64,000 nucleotides of DNA from Hydrogenophaga flava NBRC 102514. Lineage in GTDB: Bacteria > Pseudomonadota > Gammaproteobacteria > Burkholderiales > Burkholderiaceae_C. This document shows, piece by piece, positions 1-10,347 of this stretch; the first letter of the stretch is position 1; each line of letters starts with the position of its first letter. The notes beneath the pieces were generated by a model. The model made no database searches and had not been told where the DNA came from. It saw only the letters and a program-made list of their open reading frames with translations. The translations under genes were made by a program, and so were the position numbers. The stretch covers positions 124,001-188,000 of the forward strand of contig NZ_BCTF01000003.1 in assembly GCF_001571145.1 (NCBI RefSeq), given 5' to 3'.

Positions 1-506
1 ATCGGGCCCCACACGTTGTCGCGCAGGACACGGCCGCTGGCGTCCACCGCGTGCTTCATGCCCGAGAGTTCGCCCTTGCTGGTGCGCTCGTTGCCGCTGA
101 CCTGTTCGGCGTCGGCGCTGTCGAGGTAGGCGCGGAAGGTCGAGACCTCGATCACCTCGTGTTCGCGGCCGCGGCCATAGACCACGTGCACGATTCGGAA
201 GCGCCGGCCGATGATGAAGGCGCGGCGGAACAGGTTCTTGACCTGCTCGGGCGTGGCGCTGGTGGCGACGTCGAAGTCCTTGGGCCGCAGGCCCAGCAGC
301 AGGTCGCGCACCGCGCCGCCGACGATATAGGCTTCGAAACCAGCCTGTTTGAGGGTGTGCACCACGTCCAGCGCACGCTGGTCGACCAGCTTGGGGTCGA
401 TGCCGTGCACGGTGGCGGGGACGTCTTCGCGCTTGCCGAACTTGGTGTCCTTGGCGCTCCTGCCAGTGGCCTTGCCCAGCAGCTTGTCGATGAATTTCTT
501 GATCAT
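1..506 (-). CDS. pcnB: Poly(A) polymerase PcnB, N-terminal part (cut by window edge)
   Basis: Adds 3' poly(A) tails to RNA and so promotes decay; cytoplasmic. The visible 168 residues start MIKKFIDKLLGKA and hold the nucleotidyltransferase head: GGAVRD at about residues 63-68 and the metal-binding DFD at 77-79, followed by the FRIVHV/EVIEVSTFR strands typical of the class II polymerase/CCA-transferase superfamily. PcnB is preferred over a CCA transferase because of the conserved order with the HAD gene and hda; that is an inference. The start ATG (504-506) overlaps the stop of the upstream HAD gene as ATGA, suggesting translational coupling. The C-terminal two thirds lie outside the window. 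Confidence 0.9.
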   Translation of the reverse strand, partial: MIKKFIDKLLGKATGRSAKDTKFGKREDVPATVHGIDPKLVDQRALDVVHTLKQAGFEAYIVGGAVRDLLLGLRPKDFDVATSATPEQVKNLFRRAFIIGRRFRIVHVVYGRGREHEVIEVSTFRAYLDSADAEQVSGNERTSKGELSGMKHAVDASGRVLRDNVWGP

Positions 507-1171
507 TCGAATAGGTTCAGGATGCGCCAGCCTCGCTCGGTGGCGATGGCGCTGAGGCGGGGGTCCGGGTTGGTTGCCACCGGCTCGGTGACTTTCTCCA
601 GCAGCGGGAGATCGTTGAGGGAGTCGCCGTAGAAGCTGCTGTGCTCCACGTCGGCCCAGGACAGGCCTCGGGAAGCCAGCCATTGTTCCACACGCACGAC
701 CTTGCCCTCGCGGAACGATGGCGTGCCCCAGATGGCACCGGTCGGATTGCCCTGCGGGTCGCGCTCCAGGTCGATGGCGATCAGCTCGGAGACGCCGAAG
801 GCGGCGGCGATGGGGCGGGTGACGAATTCGTTGGTGGCGGTGACGATCAGCACCTGGTCACCCGCCGCCTGGTGGCGGCGCACCAGCTCGACGGCCACCG
901 GCCGGATGGCCGGGCGGATCACCTGGTCCATGAAGCGGCGGTGTGCGGCGTTGGACTTGTCCACCCCGTGCTCGGCCAGCGGGGCGACCGAGAAGCGGAT
1001 GTACTCGTGGATGTCCAGTGTGCCGGCCTTGTACTGCTCGTAAAAGGCGTCGTTGGCGCGGGTGTGGGTTTCGGCGTCGCGCCAGCCCAGCTCCACGGTG
1101 AACTGGCCCCAGGCGTGGTCGGAGTCCAGGGGCAGCAGGGTGTGGTCCAGGTCAAACAGCGCAAGTCTCAT
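503..1171 (-). CDS. HAD-superfamily IB phosphatase (SerB-like)
   Basis: Predicted cytoplasmic phosphomonoesterase of HAD subfamily IB (TIGR01490 type); substrate unknown. 222 residues. Motif I is DLDHTL with nucleophile D7 and D9, motif II is VTATN with T111, the motif III lysine is near K157, and motif IV is GDSLND around 182-187. The inserted helical cap between motifs I and II is typical of SerB relatives. It sits between hda and pcnB, with a 12-nt gap to hda and a 4-nt ATGA overlap with pcnB, so the four minus-strand genes probably form one transcript. It could act on phosphoserine, but this subfamily is broad and the genuine serB is usually elsewhere. Confidence 0.85.
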   Translation of the reverse strand: MRLALFDLDHTLLPLDSDHAWGQFTVELGWRDAETHTRANDAFYEQYKAGTLDIHEYIRFSVAPLAEHGVDKSNAAHRRFMDQVIRPAIRPVAVELVRRHQAAGDQVLIVTATNEFVTRPIAAAFGVSELIAIDLERDPQGNPTGAIWGTPSFREGKVVRVEQWLASRGLSWADVEHSSFYGDSLNDLPLLEKVTEPVATNPDPRLSAIATERGWRILNLFE

Positions 1172-1183
1172 TCGGGGAAGTCT

Positions 1184-1891
1184 TCATTCGTTGTCCAGCA
1201 TGGACTTGATCAGCGGAATCGTGATGGCGCGCTGCGTGCGCAGGGCGTAGGCGTCGAGCTGGTCCAGCAGCATCATCAGGCTGGAGAGGTCGCGCGAGAA
1301 GCGGTTGAGCATGAAGTCCATGACCTCGTCGCCCAGGAACACGCCTCGCTCGTCAGCGGCCCGCCGCAGCACGGAACGGCGCTCGGTCTCGCCCAAGGCC
1401 TTGAGCTGGAACACATGGCCCCAGCCCAGGCGCGTGCGCAGGTCTTCTCGCAGTTTCAGGTCGGCCGGTGGCCGGTCGGCCGCGGCCAGCACCCAGCGCG
1501 CCGGGCCGTGGGCCGGGGTCTGGGCGTTGACGAACCAGTTGAAGGCCGCGGCCTGCTGCTCGGCGGTGTAGAGATGACAGTCGTCGAGGATCACCGCGTC
1601 CCAGCTCTCGTCGAACTCGATCGGGTGCAGGATGCCCGCCCCGATCCAGCCGGTGCGGGCGCCCAGGTCGCGCAGTGTTTCGCGCACCGCCCGCAGCAGG
1701 TGGGTCTTGCCACTGCCGGGCTCGCCCCAGAGGTAAGTGGGCACCGGCGACCGCAGGGGGTTGTAGGTCCACAGCCGCAGATGCTCCAGCACGGCCTCGT
1801 TGCCCGCCGCCACGAAGTTGTCCAGCGTGGGCACAGGCGCCAGCCCGATGTCCAGCGCCATCTGTTTCATGGGCGGCTGAACCGGCTTCAT
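1184..1891 (-). CDS. hda: DnaA-regulatory inactivator Hda
   Basis: AAA+ protein that with the DNA-loaded beta clamp stimulates ATP hydrolysis by DnaA and so limits replication initiation. 235 residues. The N-terminal QMALDIG matches the clamp-binding motif position of Hda; Walker A GEPGSGKTH is at about 56-64 and Walker B VILDDCH follows. The AAA+ lid ends in a C-terminal helical segment as in DnaA domain III homologues; there is no DNA-binding domain IV. The start at 1891 is chosen over the internal ATG at 1870 because AAGGA lies 9 nt upstream of it and it overlaps the stop of the permease gene as ATGA. Confidence 0.9.
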   Translation of the reverse strand: MKPVQPPMKQMALDIGLAPVPTLDNFVAAGNEAVLEHLRLWTYNPLRSPVPTYLWGEPGSGKTHLLRAVRETLRDLGARTGWIGAGILHPIEFDESWDAVILDDCHLYTAEQQAAAFNWFVNAQTPAHGPARWVLAAADRPPADLKLREDLRTRLGWGHVFQLKALGETERRSVLRRAADERGVFLGDEVMDFMLNRFSRDLSSLMMLLDQLDAYALRTQRAITIPLIKSMLDNE

Positions 1892-3000
1892 TCCGAGCCG
1901 TCCTTCGGCTGGGCCGGCGCGGCCGGGGCGGTGGCTGCACCGGGCAGGTACAGGTCGCTGGCCAGGTAACCGGCCTTGGCGCGGCGGATCGCCACCAGCA
2001 GCACGGCGCTGGCCGGCAGCGCGATCAGCACCCCCACGAAGCCGAACAGGTGGCCGAAGGCCATCAGGGCGAAGATGACCGCGATGGGATGCAAACCGAT
2101 ACGCTCGCCCAGCAGGCGCGGCGTCACGTACATGCTCTCGGCCACCTGGCCCACCGCGTAGACCACACCGACCAGCACCACGCCGGTCAGGCTCTGGAAC
2201 TGCAGCACCGCCGCCAGCAGGCCCATCACCAGGCCCAGGCCGAAGCCCAGGTAGGGCACGAACACGGCCAGACCGGTGAACACGCCGATCGGCAGCGCCA
2301 GCTTGAGCCCCACCAGGGCCGGCGCCACGGTGTAGAACACCGCCAGCACGCCCATCACCAGCAACTGGCCGCGCAGGTACTGGCCCAGCACCTCGTCGGT
2401 CTCGTCCAGGAAGCTCTGCACCGAGGGCAGCCAGCGCGGCGGAATCAGCCGCTTGCTGCGTTCCACCAGCCCCGCCCAGTCCAGCAGCAGGTAGTAAGCG
2501 ACGATAGGCGTGAGCACCAGGTTGCCGAACACAGCCGCCAGCGCGCTGCCGCCGATGCGCAGCGAGGACAGCAGGCCGTTGATCAGCTCCTGCTCGTGGC
2601 CGGTCACCAGCTCCCGGAGCCATTCGCGCACCTGGCCGACATCAATCTGCAGGTCGATGCCAAAGCGCCCCGCCAGCGGCACCAGGCCGTCGTTGACCCG
2701 GTCCAGCAGCGCCGGCACCTGCTCCTTGAGCAGCGGCACCTGCTTGGTGATCACCGGCACGATCAGCAGCACCACCGCCAGCAGCACCAGCATGAGCAGG
2801 GCGATGGCCACGCCCGCCCCGAGCCAACGGGGAATCCGCCGGTCATTGAGCTTTTCCACCAGGGGATGCAGGGCGTAGGCCATCACCGCAGCCAGCACGA
2901 AGGGCATCAGCACCGGCGCCAGCACCGTCAGCAGCGCCCAGACCGCCACGGCGATGGCGACCCAGGTCAGGGAACGGATCTGCGCGGGGGATAGGGTCAT
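1888..3000 (-). CDS. AI-2E family transporter / PerM-like permease
   Basis: Integral membrane protein of the AI-2E transporter family (PF01594), whose members are permeases or ion exporters; substrate not predictable. About 370 residues from the ATG at 3000 (MTLSPAQIRSL). Hydrophobic segments group at the N terminus (about 10-50 and 60-90), followed by a soluble stretch and a C-terminal bundle with the family-typical YVTPRLLGERIGLHP motif. In-frame extension to 3057 is possible but would run into the divergent purM promoter. It is first in the minus-strand group permease-hda-HAD-pcnB, an arrangement common next to purM in Burkholderiales. Confidence 0.82.
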   Translation of the reverse strand: MTLSPAQIRSLTWVAIAVAVWALLTVLAPVLMPFVLAAVMAYALHPLVEKLNDRRIPRWLGAGVAIALLMLVLLAVVLLIVPVITKQVPLLKEQVPALLDRVNDGLVPLAGRFGIDLQIDVGQVREWLRELVTGHEQELINGLLSSLRIGGSALAAVFGNLVLTPIVAYYLLLDWAGLVERSKRLIPPRWLPSVQSFLDETDEVLGQYLRGQLLVMGVLAVFYTVAPALVGLKLALPIGVFTGLAVFVPYLGFGLGLVMGLLAAVLQFQSLTGVVLVGVVYAVGQVAESMYVTPRLLGERIGLHPIAVIFALMAFGHLFGFVGVLIALPASAVLLVAIRRAKAGYLASDLYLPGAATAPAAPAQPKDGSE

Positions 3001-3042
3001 GGGGTGCAAGCTCAGGTGAATGGGGGCCGGAGGGCGAACCCT

Positions 3043-3048
3043 TAAAAT
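3043..3048 (+). promoter_or_regulatory. Candidate -10 box of purM
   Basis: TAAAAT lies about 55 nt before the purM start, in the short divergent region between the permease and purM. No clear -35 hexamer is seen at the right distance, so this is only a composition-based candidate. Confidence 0.3.
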
Positions 3049-3102
3049 CAGCCGCAAATTCTAGTCCCCGGCCCGCGCGGGCCCTCTCCCCGCCCTCCCC
3101 CT

Positions 3103-4161
3103 ATGACCTCCAGCACCACCCCCCTTTCCTACAAAGACGCCGGCGTTGACATCGACGCGGGCGATGCGTTGGTCGAGCGCATCAAGCCGCTAGCCAAAAA
3201 GACCATGCGCGAAGGCGTGCTGGCCGGCATCGGCGGCTTCGGCGCCCTGTTCGAAGTGCCCAAGCGCTACAAAGAGCCGGTGCTGGTGAGCGGCACCGAC
3301 GGCGTGGGCACCAAGCTCAAGCTGGCCTTCGAATGGAACCTGCACGACACCGTGGGCATCGACCTGGTCGGCATGAGCGTGAACGACGTGCTGGTGCAGG
3401 GCGCCGAACCGCTTTTCTTCCTGGACTACTTCGCCTGCGGCAAGCTGGACGTGGAAACGGCCGCGGCCGTGGTCGGTGGCATCGCCAAGGGTTGCGAACT
3501 GTCCGGCTGCGCCCTGATCGGCGGCGAAACCGCCGAAATGCCCGGCATGTACCCGGCCGGCGAATACGACCTGGCCGGCTTCTGCGTCGGCGCGGTCGAG
3601 AAGAGCAAGATCCTGACAGGCAAGGACGTGAAACCGGGCGACGTGGTGCTGGGCCTGGCCTCGCACGGCGTGCATTCCAACGGCTTCTCGCTGGTGCGCA
3701 AGTGCATCGAACGCGCCGGCAGCGACCTGCCCGCAACGCTGGACGGCCAGCCGTTCCGCCAGGCCATCATGGCGCCGACCCGCCTGTACGTGAAAAGTGT
3801 GCTGGCTGCCCTGGCCAAACACCCGAAGACAGGAGATGCCTCTGGCATCAAGGCCCTGGCCCACATCACCGGCGGCGGCCTGCTGGAGAACATCCCGCGC
3901 GTGCTGCCCGAAGGCACGGCCGCCCACCTCAAGAAGGGCAGCTGGCCGCAGACCGAGCTGTTCGCCTGGCTGCAGAAGGTGGCCGGCATCGACGACATCG
4001 AGATGAACCGCACCTTCAACAACGGCATCGGCATGGTGGTGGTGATCGCCGCCGAAGAGGCCGCCGCCTGCGCCGCCACCCTGCGCGAACTGGGCGAGAC
4101 GGTCTATGAAATCGGCGCCATCGCGTCCAAGGGCGACGGCGCTTCGGTGGTCGTGGCCTGA
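3103..4161 (+). CDS. purM: Phosphoribosylformylglycinamidine cyclo-ligase PurM
   Basis: Fifth step of de novo purine synthesis: ATP-dependent cyclisation of FGAM to aminoimidazole ribonucleotide (AIR). 352 residues, the normal family length. Visible hallmarks are [11 protein letters not shown] near the N terminus, the nucleotide-binding [14 protein letters not shown] at about 66-79, the GGETAEMPG loop and the C-terminal NGIGMVVV strand. Transcribed alone and divergently from the permease-hda group; the downstream region holds a strong hairpin (4181-4205). No purN or other pur gene is adjacent. Confidence 0.97.
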   Translation: MTSSTTPLSYKDAGVDIDAGDALVERIKPLAKKTMREGVLAGIGGFGALFEVPKRYKEPVLVSGTDGVGTKLKLAFEWNLHDTVGIDLVGMSVNDVLVQGAEPLFFLDYFACGKLDVETAAAVVGGIAKGCELSGCALIGGETAEMPGMYPAGEYDLAGFCVGAVEKSKILTGKDVKPGDVVLGLASHGVHSNGFSLVRKCIERAGSDLPATLDGQPFRQAIMAPTRLYVKSVLAALAKHPKTGDASGIKALAHITGGGLLENIPRVLPEGTAAHLKKGSWPQTELFAWLQKVAGIDDIEMNRTFNNGIGMVVVIAAEEAAACAATLRELGETVYEIGAIASKGDGASVVVA

Positions 4162-4180
4162 TGTCCTGATCTGATCGAAA

Positions 4181-4205
4181 CCTGTCCGCAGCGGTGGCGG
4201 ACAGG
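4181..4205. promoter_or_regulatory. Perfect 9-bp inverted repeat between purM and the isochorismatase gene
   Basis: Arms CCTGTCCGC and GCGGACAGG are separated by 7 nt. It starts 20 nt after the purM stop and ends 50 nt before the next start codon. No U-tract follows, so it is not a canonical intrinsic terminator. It could be an operator for the downstream operon or a transcript-end structure. Confidence 0.5.
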
Positions 4206-4254
4206 AGGCGTCACGGCGGGAACAATGCAGCCATCTTGTCAAAGGAGCTGCCCC

Positions 4255-4821
4255 ATGAACACCGCCCTGCTGGTCATCGACGTCCAGGAATCCTTCCGCC
4301 ACCGCCCCTACTTCGACGCCTCGGCACTGCCGGCCTACATGGCCGAGCAGAACGCCCTGATCGACGGCTGCGTCGCGCAGGGCATCCCGGTGGTGCGCAT
4401 CCTGCACAGCGACGGACCGGAAACACCGGACAACCCCTTCTCGCACGCCAGCGGCCATGTCTGCCCGCTGGCCGAGCTGTCCGTTTTTGATCCGGCCGCC
4501 AGCTTCGTCAAGCACCGGCACAGTGCCCTCGTCGGCACCGGGCTGGACGTCTGGCTGACCGCAAACGGCATCCGCCGGCTGATCGTGAGTGGCATCCGCG
4601 CCGAGCAGTGCTGCGAAACCACCACCCGCCACGCCTCCGACCTCGGCTGGGAGGTCGACTATGTGCTGGACGCCACGCTGACCTTCGACATGACCCAGCC
4701 CGACGGCTCGCCCCTGACCGCGGCCGAGATCAATGCCCGCACCGCCACCGTGTTGCAGGGCCGCTTCTGCACCCTCACCTCGGTAGGCGAGGCGCTGGCA
4801 CGCGCCGGGGCTGCGGCGTGA
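4255..4821 (+). CDS. Isochorismatase-like cysteine hydrolase
   Basis: Predicted cytoplasmic amidase/hydrolase of the isochorismatase-like family (nicotinamidase, ureidoacrylate and N-carbamoyl hydrolases); substrate unknown. 188 residues. The family catalytic triad can be placed as D9 (in LLVIDVQ), K86 (in FVKHRHSA) and C119 or C120 (in RAEQCCETT). AAAGGAG lies 8 nt before the ATG. Its stop overlaps the GTG start of the DJ-1-like gene as GTGA, so it is the first gene of a coupled three-gene set ending in a GlxA-type regulator, which suggests a small catabolic or detoxification unit. That function is inference. Confidence 0.85.
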   Translation: MNTALLVIDVQESFRHRPYFDASALPAYMAEQNALIDGCVAQGIPVVRILHSDGPETPDNPFSHASGHVCPLAELSVFDPAASFVKHRHSALVGTGLDVWLTANGIRRLIVSGIRAEQCCETTTRHASDLGWEVDYVLDATLTFDMTQPDGSPLTAAEINARTATVLQGRFCTLTSVGEALARAGAAA

Positions 4822-5450
4822 CCCGACCGTTCGGCATCGCCATCCTGGCCTTCGACGATGTCGAGGCGCTGGACCTGGCCGGTCCCTACGAAGTGTTCAC
4901 CACCGCCGCCCGCATGGCGGCCCGTCCCGAGGCCGCGGACTGGCCCGGCCAACCCGTCGCAGCGGGCTGGCAGGTGGCCTGTGTGGCGCGCACCCGGGCG
5001 CTGGTGCGCGCAAGGGCCGGGCTGCAGGTGTTGCCGACCCGGGATTTCAGCGACGAGACGCCGGTGGACCTGCTGATCGTGCCCGGCGGTGTGGCCGACG
5101 CCGCCGCCCGCTGCCCGGACACGCTGGCCTGGGTGCGCCGCGCCAGCGCGCAGGCGACGCTCACGGCCTCGGTCTGCACGGGCGTGTTCGTGCTGGCCGC
5201 TGCCGGGGTGGTGGACAACCACCGGGTGACGACGCACTGGGAAGACCTGGACGACCTGCGCCGCCAGTGGCCGTCGCTGGATGTGGTTGACGGCGCGCGC
5301 TGGGTCGAGGACGGCCACGTGTTCAGCTCCGCGGGCATCAGCGCCGGCATCGACCTGTCGCTGCACCTGGTGGCCCGCCTGACCTGCCCCGAGCTGGCCG
5401 AACGCACCGCACGACAGATGGACTACCGATGGATGAGCCGACCCGACTGA
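4818..5450 (+). CDS. DJ-1/PfpI family protein
   Basis: 210 residues with a single DJ-1/PfpI (class I glutamine amidotransferase-like) domain. The nucleophile-elbow cysteine is C120 in ASVCTGVF, with E25 (LAGPYEVF) in the usual acidic position and H140-W141 (TTHWED) near the active site. Members include isonitrile hydratase (InhA-like) and glyoxalase III-like enzymes; the VTTHW motif fits the isonitrile-hydratase/GlxA side of the family. The GTG start overlaps the preceding stop by four nt. Its last 22 nt overlap the start of the GlxA-type regulator, which carries a related N-terminal domain. Confidence 0.82.
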   Translation: MTRPFGIAILAFDDVEALDLAGPYEVFTTAARMAARPEAADWPGQPVAAGWQVACVARTRALVRARAGLQVLPTRDFSDETPVDLLIVPGGVADAAARCPDTLAWVRRASAQATLTASVCTGVFVLAAAGVVDNHRVTTHWEDLDDLRRQWPSLDVVDGARWVEDGHVFSSAGISAGIDLSLHLVARLTCPELAERTARQMDYRWMSRPD

Positions 5451-6445
5451 CGCCCGCCACCGTGGTGGACGTGCATTTTGTGCTGCTGGACGACAGCCTG
5501 ATCCTCGACTGGGCGGGCCCGGCCGAGGCACTGCGCATGGCCAACCAGTCGCTGCTCGCCAAAGGCCGGCCGGCGGCCTTTGCACTGCATTTCACCGGCC
5601 CCCGCGCCGAAACTGTCAGCTCGGTGGGCGCCCGGGTGTCGCATCTGACCCCACTGCCCGACCTGTCCCAGCCCCAGCGCCCGCAGTGGGTGGTGCTGGT
5701 GGGCCAGCCGGGCGACCGGGTCGAACTGGACAGTCCCGCCGCGCGCGAGCTGCTGCACTGGCTGCGTGGCCTGCGCCTGGCCGAGGGACAGGTGGAGCTG
5801 ATGTGCATCTGTGCAGGCGCCGTGGTGGCCGCCCGCGCCGGTCTGCTGGCGCGGCGCAAGGCCACGACGCACCACCACCACCTGGACGAGCTGCGCCAGT
5901 CCGCGCCCGACTGCGAGGTGCTGGCCAACCGGGTGTTCGTGCTGGACGCTCCGGTGTTCAGCAGCGCCGGCGTGACCACCGGCATCGACCTCACGCTGCA
6001 CCGCATCGCCGCCCGCCTGGGGCCGGCGCTCGCGGCCGAAGTGGCGCAGACCATGGTGGTGGCGCTGCGCCGGGGCCCACAGGACCCCGAACTCTCGCCC
6101 TTCCTGCACCACCGCGACCACCTGCACCCCGCCCTTCATCGGGTGCAGGACGCGGTGAGCCAGGCGCCGCAGGAGGCCTGGACCGTACCGCGCATGGCAG
6201 ACCAGGGCCACACCTCGGCGCGCCACCTGACCCGCCTGTTCGAGGAGCACGCCGGGGTGTCGCCCCTGACCTACCTGCAGCGCATCCGGCTCGCGGTGGC
6301 CCAGGCGGCATTGCAGAGCGGACACAACGTCACACAGGCCGCGCAGATCTCGGGGTTCGGGTCGGACACCCAGTTGCGCCGCGCCTGGCACCGACACGGG
6401 CAGCCTGGCACGCCTGGCACCACGCACAGAGCGGCGGCCCGCTGA
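5429..6445 (+). CDS. GlxA family transcriptional regulator (DJ-1 + AraC HTH)
   Basis: Predicted DNA-binding regulator, 338 residues. Residues about 13-200 form a DJ-1/PfpI-like sensing domain (CICAGAVVAARAGLL with C128 at the elbow, TTHHHHLDEL after it). Residues about 240-330 form a paired AraC-type helix-turn-helix (SARHLTRLFEEHAGVSPLTYLQRIRLA, then QISGFGSDTQLRRAW). It overlaps the preceding DJ-1-like gene by 22 nt and probably controls the three-gene unit. The ligand is unknown. The second HTH ends in a short Pro/Thr-rich tail. Confidence 0.88.
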   Translation: MDEPTRLTPATVVDVHFVLLDDSLILDWAGPAEALRMANQSLLAKGRPAAFALHFTGPRAETVSSVGARVSHLTPLPDLSQPQRPQWVVLVGQPGDRVELDSPAARELLHWLRGLRLAEGQVELMCICAGAVVAARAGLLARRKATTHHHHLDELRQSAPDCEVLANRVFVLDAPVFSSAGVTTGIDLTLHRIAARLGPALAAEVAQTMVVALRRGPQDPELSPFLHHRDHLHPALHRVQDAVSQAPQEAWTVPRMADQGHTSARHLTRLFEEHAGVSPLTYLQRIRLAVAQAALQSGHNVTQAAQISGFGSDTQLRRAWHRHGQPGTPGTTHRAAAR

Positions 6446-6449
6446 GCGC

Positions 6450-7307
6450 TCAGCCGCGGGCGCGGCGCAGCTCGTTCAGGCGCGACTGTATGGCGTCGCG
6501 GTCCAGCGCATCGTCGGTGTTGGCGATGTAGACCTCCAGGTCCTGGGCGGCCAGGGCCGCGTCGCCCATTTCGGCCCAGGCCAGCCCCCGGTCGCGGTAC
6601 TCGATCCAGGCATCGGGCAGCAGGATCAGCAGCCGGTCCTGCACCGCGATCAGGCGCAACCAGTCTTCCTGCGTGCGGTGGATTTCCTTGAGGTTGCGCA
6701 GCATGCGGGCGATGATGTCGCGCGAGGGCGCCGCCTGCAGGTACAGGCCTACCGGCACGTCGAAGTCGTCGACCAGCCCGTTGCGCCGCTTGTAGGGCTC
6801 CAGCCGCTCGGACAGCTCCTCGCGGCTGAGCGACTGGCCCGTGAACGGGTCGATCACCACCTGCCCTTCCGGCAGGTTGATCTTGACCAGGAAGTGCCCC
6901 GGGAAGTTGATGCCGCGCGCCTTCAGGCCCAGCCCTTGCGCCAGCTCCAGCCACAGCACGGCCAGCGAGATCGGGATGCCGCGGCGCGTCCTGAGCAGCA
7001 CGTTGAGGTGGCTGTTGTCGGGGTCGTGGTAGTCGTTGACATTGCCGCCAAAGCCCAGATCCCGGAAAAAGAACTGGTTGAGCGCGCGCAGGCGCTGCAG
7101 GGGCTCGGCGTCCGAGGGGCTGCGCCGGCGCAGGCGGGAGAGCAGCACATCCACCTCGCCCAGCACCTCCTGCACATCCAGGTCCGGGTACTCGTCCTGG
7201 GCGATGGAGGCCGCCGCCTCCAGCAGGGGCAGGCTGTCGTCGTCCTTCACCAGCGAGGCGAAATACGCCAGCGGCGTTGACGAGGGAAGTTCAAAGGCAG
7301 AAGGCAT
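6450..7307 (-). CDS. SirB1 family protein (transglutaminase-like fold, TPR)
   Basis: 285 residues, cytoplasmic. The central part (about 60-200) matches the SirB1 N-terminal transglutaminase-like domain: LNQFFFRDLGFGGNVNDYHDPDNSHLN, RRGIPISLAVLWLELA and GINFPGHFLVK. The C-terminal about 80 residues form a TPR-like helical region (LPDAWIEYRDRGLAWAEMGDAALA). Related SirB1/YchA proteins have no settled biochemical role. The cysteine that would act as nucleophile in true transglutaminases is not seen in the RRGIPISL stretch, so enzymatic activity is doubtful. Follows murJ with a 7-nt gap, hence probably co-transcribed. Confidence 0.8.
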   Translation of the reverse strand: MPSAFELPSSTPLAYFASLVKDDDSLPLLEAAASIAQDEYPDLDVQEVLGEVDVLLSRLRRRSPSDAEPLQRLRALNQFFFRDLGFGGNVNDYHDPDNSHLNVLLRTRRGIPISLAVLWLELAQGLGLKARGINFPGHFLVKINLPEGQVVIDPFTGQSLSREELSERLEPYKRRNGLVDDFDVPVGLYLQAAPSRDIIARMLRNLKEIHRTQEDWLRLIAVQDRLLILLPDAWIEYRDRGLAWAEMGDAALAAQDLEVYIANTDDALDRDAIQSRLNELRRARG

Positions 7308-7314
7308 GATGGAT

Positions 7315-8880
<1,566 letters not shown>

Positions 8881-8945
8881 CGCGGCAGTGTAACCACCCG
8901 GCCACCGCCCGGCGGGCGGAACTGGCTCCGCTTGGGGGTGCGTGG

Positions 8946-8951
8946 TAGAAT
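8946..8951 (+). promoter_or_regulatory. Candidate -10 box of rpsT
   Basis: TAGAAT sits 46 nt before the rpsT ATG, in the 117-nt region divergent from murJ. A weak -35 (TGGCTC, 8923-8928) is at 17-nt spacing. The same TAGAAT/TAAAAT type recurs before several genes in this window. Confidence 0.45.
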
Positions 8952-8997
8952 CGCGGGCTTTGCTGGCAACATCCCCAAACACTTAAAGGATATACAC

Positions 8998-9297
8998 ATG
9001 GCAACCAAGCCGAAGAAAAAGAACCCCCGTCTGGCGTCTGGCCGCAAGCGCGTCCGCCAGGACGTCAGACTGAACGCCGCCAACACCTCGCTGCGTTCCA
9101 AGTACCGCACCGCCGTCAAGAACGTCGAGAAGGCTGTTTTGGCCGGCGACAAGACCAAGGCCGCCGAGCTGTTCGGCAAGATGCAGGCCGTGGTCGACAG
9201 CGTTGCCGACAAGGGCATCTTCCACAAGAACAAGGCCTCGCGCGACAAGAGCCGCCTGTCTGCCAAGGTCAAGGCCCTGGCCACCGCCGCCGCTTAA
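8998..9297 (+). CDS. rpsT: 30S ribosomal protein S20
   Basis: Small basic protein binding 16S rRNA early in 30S assembly. 99 residues, Lys/Arg rich, with the S20 start [20 protein letters not shown] and the conserved [17 protein letters not shown] and [26 protein letters not shown] lies 8 nt before the ATG. Single-gene transcript: candidate promoter at 8946 and a strong bidirectional terminator at 9404. Confidence 0.97.
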   Translation: MATKPKKKNPRLASGRKRVRQDVRLNAANTSLRSKYRTAVKNVEKAVLAGDKTKAAELFGKMQAVVDSVADKGIFHKNKASRDKSRLSAKVKALATAAA

Positions 9298-9403
9298 ATT
9301 TCAGCGACGGCCAACGGCCTGCTCCTGCAGGCCTCAGCCCGGAACGGTACATCCCCGATGCCCCGGTCCGCCGTTTGAAACGGTGCGCTGCCAGCAAAAA
9401 AAG

Positions 9404-9430
9404 AAAACCGCCCCTCGGGGCGGTTTTTCT
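9404..9430. terminator. Bidirectional intrinsic terminator (rpsT / AIM24 gene)
   Basis: Stem AAAACCGCCC, loop CTCG, stem GGGCGGTTTT, with a T-run on the right and an A-rich run (9396-9407) on the left, so it can work on both strands. It lies between convergent rpsT (plus, ends 9297) and the AIM24 gene (minus, ends 9449). Confidence 0.85.
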
Positions 9431-9448
9431 TTGGGCGCTCCGGACGCC

Positions 9449-10279
9449 TCAGTCGTCATCCCCGCCAATGAGTCCGCCCAGCAGGCCGCCGCCCAGGATG
9501 CCCGCGGCCAGACCGCCCTGTTCTCCACCCGAGCCACCACCGCCCTGCGTGCGCGGCGCCGCCGCAAAGATGCGCGAGGCCAGGCGCGCAAACGGCAGCG
9601 ACTGGATCCAGACCGTGCCCGGGCCGCGCAGGGTGGCGAAGAACAGGCCCTCGCCGCCGAACAGCGCGGTTTTCACGCCCCCGACGAACTGGATGTCGAA
9701 CTCGATGTCCGTGGTGTAGGCCACCACGCAGCCGGTGTCGACCCGCAACACCTCGCCCGGCGCCAGGTCGCGCTTGAGCACCGTGCCGCCCGAGTGCACG
9801 AAGGCCAGGCCGTCGCCTTCTAGTTTCTGCATGATGAAACCTTCACCGCCGAAGAAGCCGGTGCCCAGCTTGCGCTGGAAGGCGATGCCCAGCGACACGC
9901 CCTTGGCCGCACAGAGGAAGGCGTCTCGCTGGCAGATCAGGGTGCCGCCGATCTGCGACAGGTCGAAGGGAATGATCTTGCCGGTGTAGGGCGCCGCGAA
10001 ACCCACCTTGCGCTTGCCGCTGCCCTGGTTGGTGTAGACCGTGGTAAACAGCGACTCGCCGGTGATCAGGCGCTTGCCGGCACCCAAGAGCTTGCCGAAC
10101 AGACCACCACCGGACGAGCCGGCGGAGCCGTCGCCGAAGACGGTGGTCATGCCGATGCCGTCCTCCATGTACATCATGCTGCCAGCCTCGCCGATCGCAG
10201 CCTCGCCCGGGTCTAGCTCGATCTCGACGAACTGCATGTCGTCGCCGTGCAGGTAGTAGTCAACAACGTCCATTGCCAT
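9449..10279 (-). CDS. AIM24 / TIGR00266 family protein
   Basis: 276 residues, predicted cytoplasmic; a beta-rich tryptophan-RNA-binding-attenuator-like fold shared with yeast Aim24. Function in bacteria unknown. Family features are [21 protein letters not shown] at the N terminus, the [23 protein letters not shown] stretch, and [20 protein letters not shown] with DTGCVVAYT in the middle. The last 40 residues are Gly-rich ([25 protein letters not shown]), a common low-complexity tail in this family. Start 10279 has AGGAG 9 nt upstream. Stands alone, convergent with rpsT. Confidence 0.85.
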   Translation of the reverse strand: MAMDVVDYYLHGDDMQFVEIELDPGEAAIGEAGSMMYMEDGIGMTTVFGDGSAGSSGGGLFGKLLGAGKRLITGESLFTTVYTNQGSGKRKVGFAAPYTGKIIPFDLSQIGGTLICQRDAFLCAAKGVSLGIAFQRKLGTGFFGGEGFIMQKLEGDGLAFVHSGGTVLKRDLAPGEVLRVDTGCVVAYTTDIEFDIQFVGGVKTALFGGEGLFFATLRGPGTVWIQSLPFARLASRIFAAAPRTQGGGGSGGEQGGLAAGILGGGLLGGLIGGDDD

Positions 10280-10347
10280 GGGAACACGCTCCTGATTCGT
10301 TTGGGAAGAAATCCGGAGCGGGAGCATACCCGCGAAGAACAGCGGTT

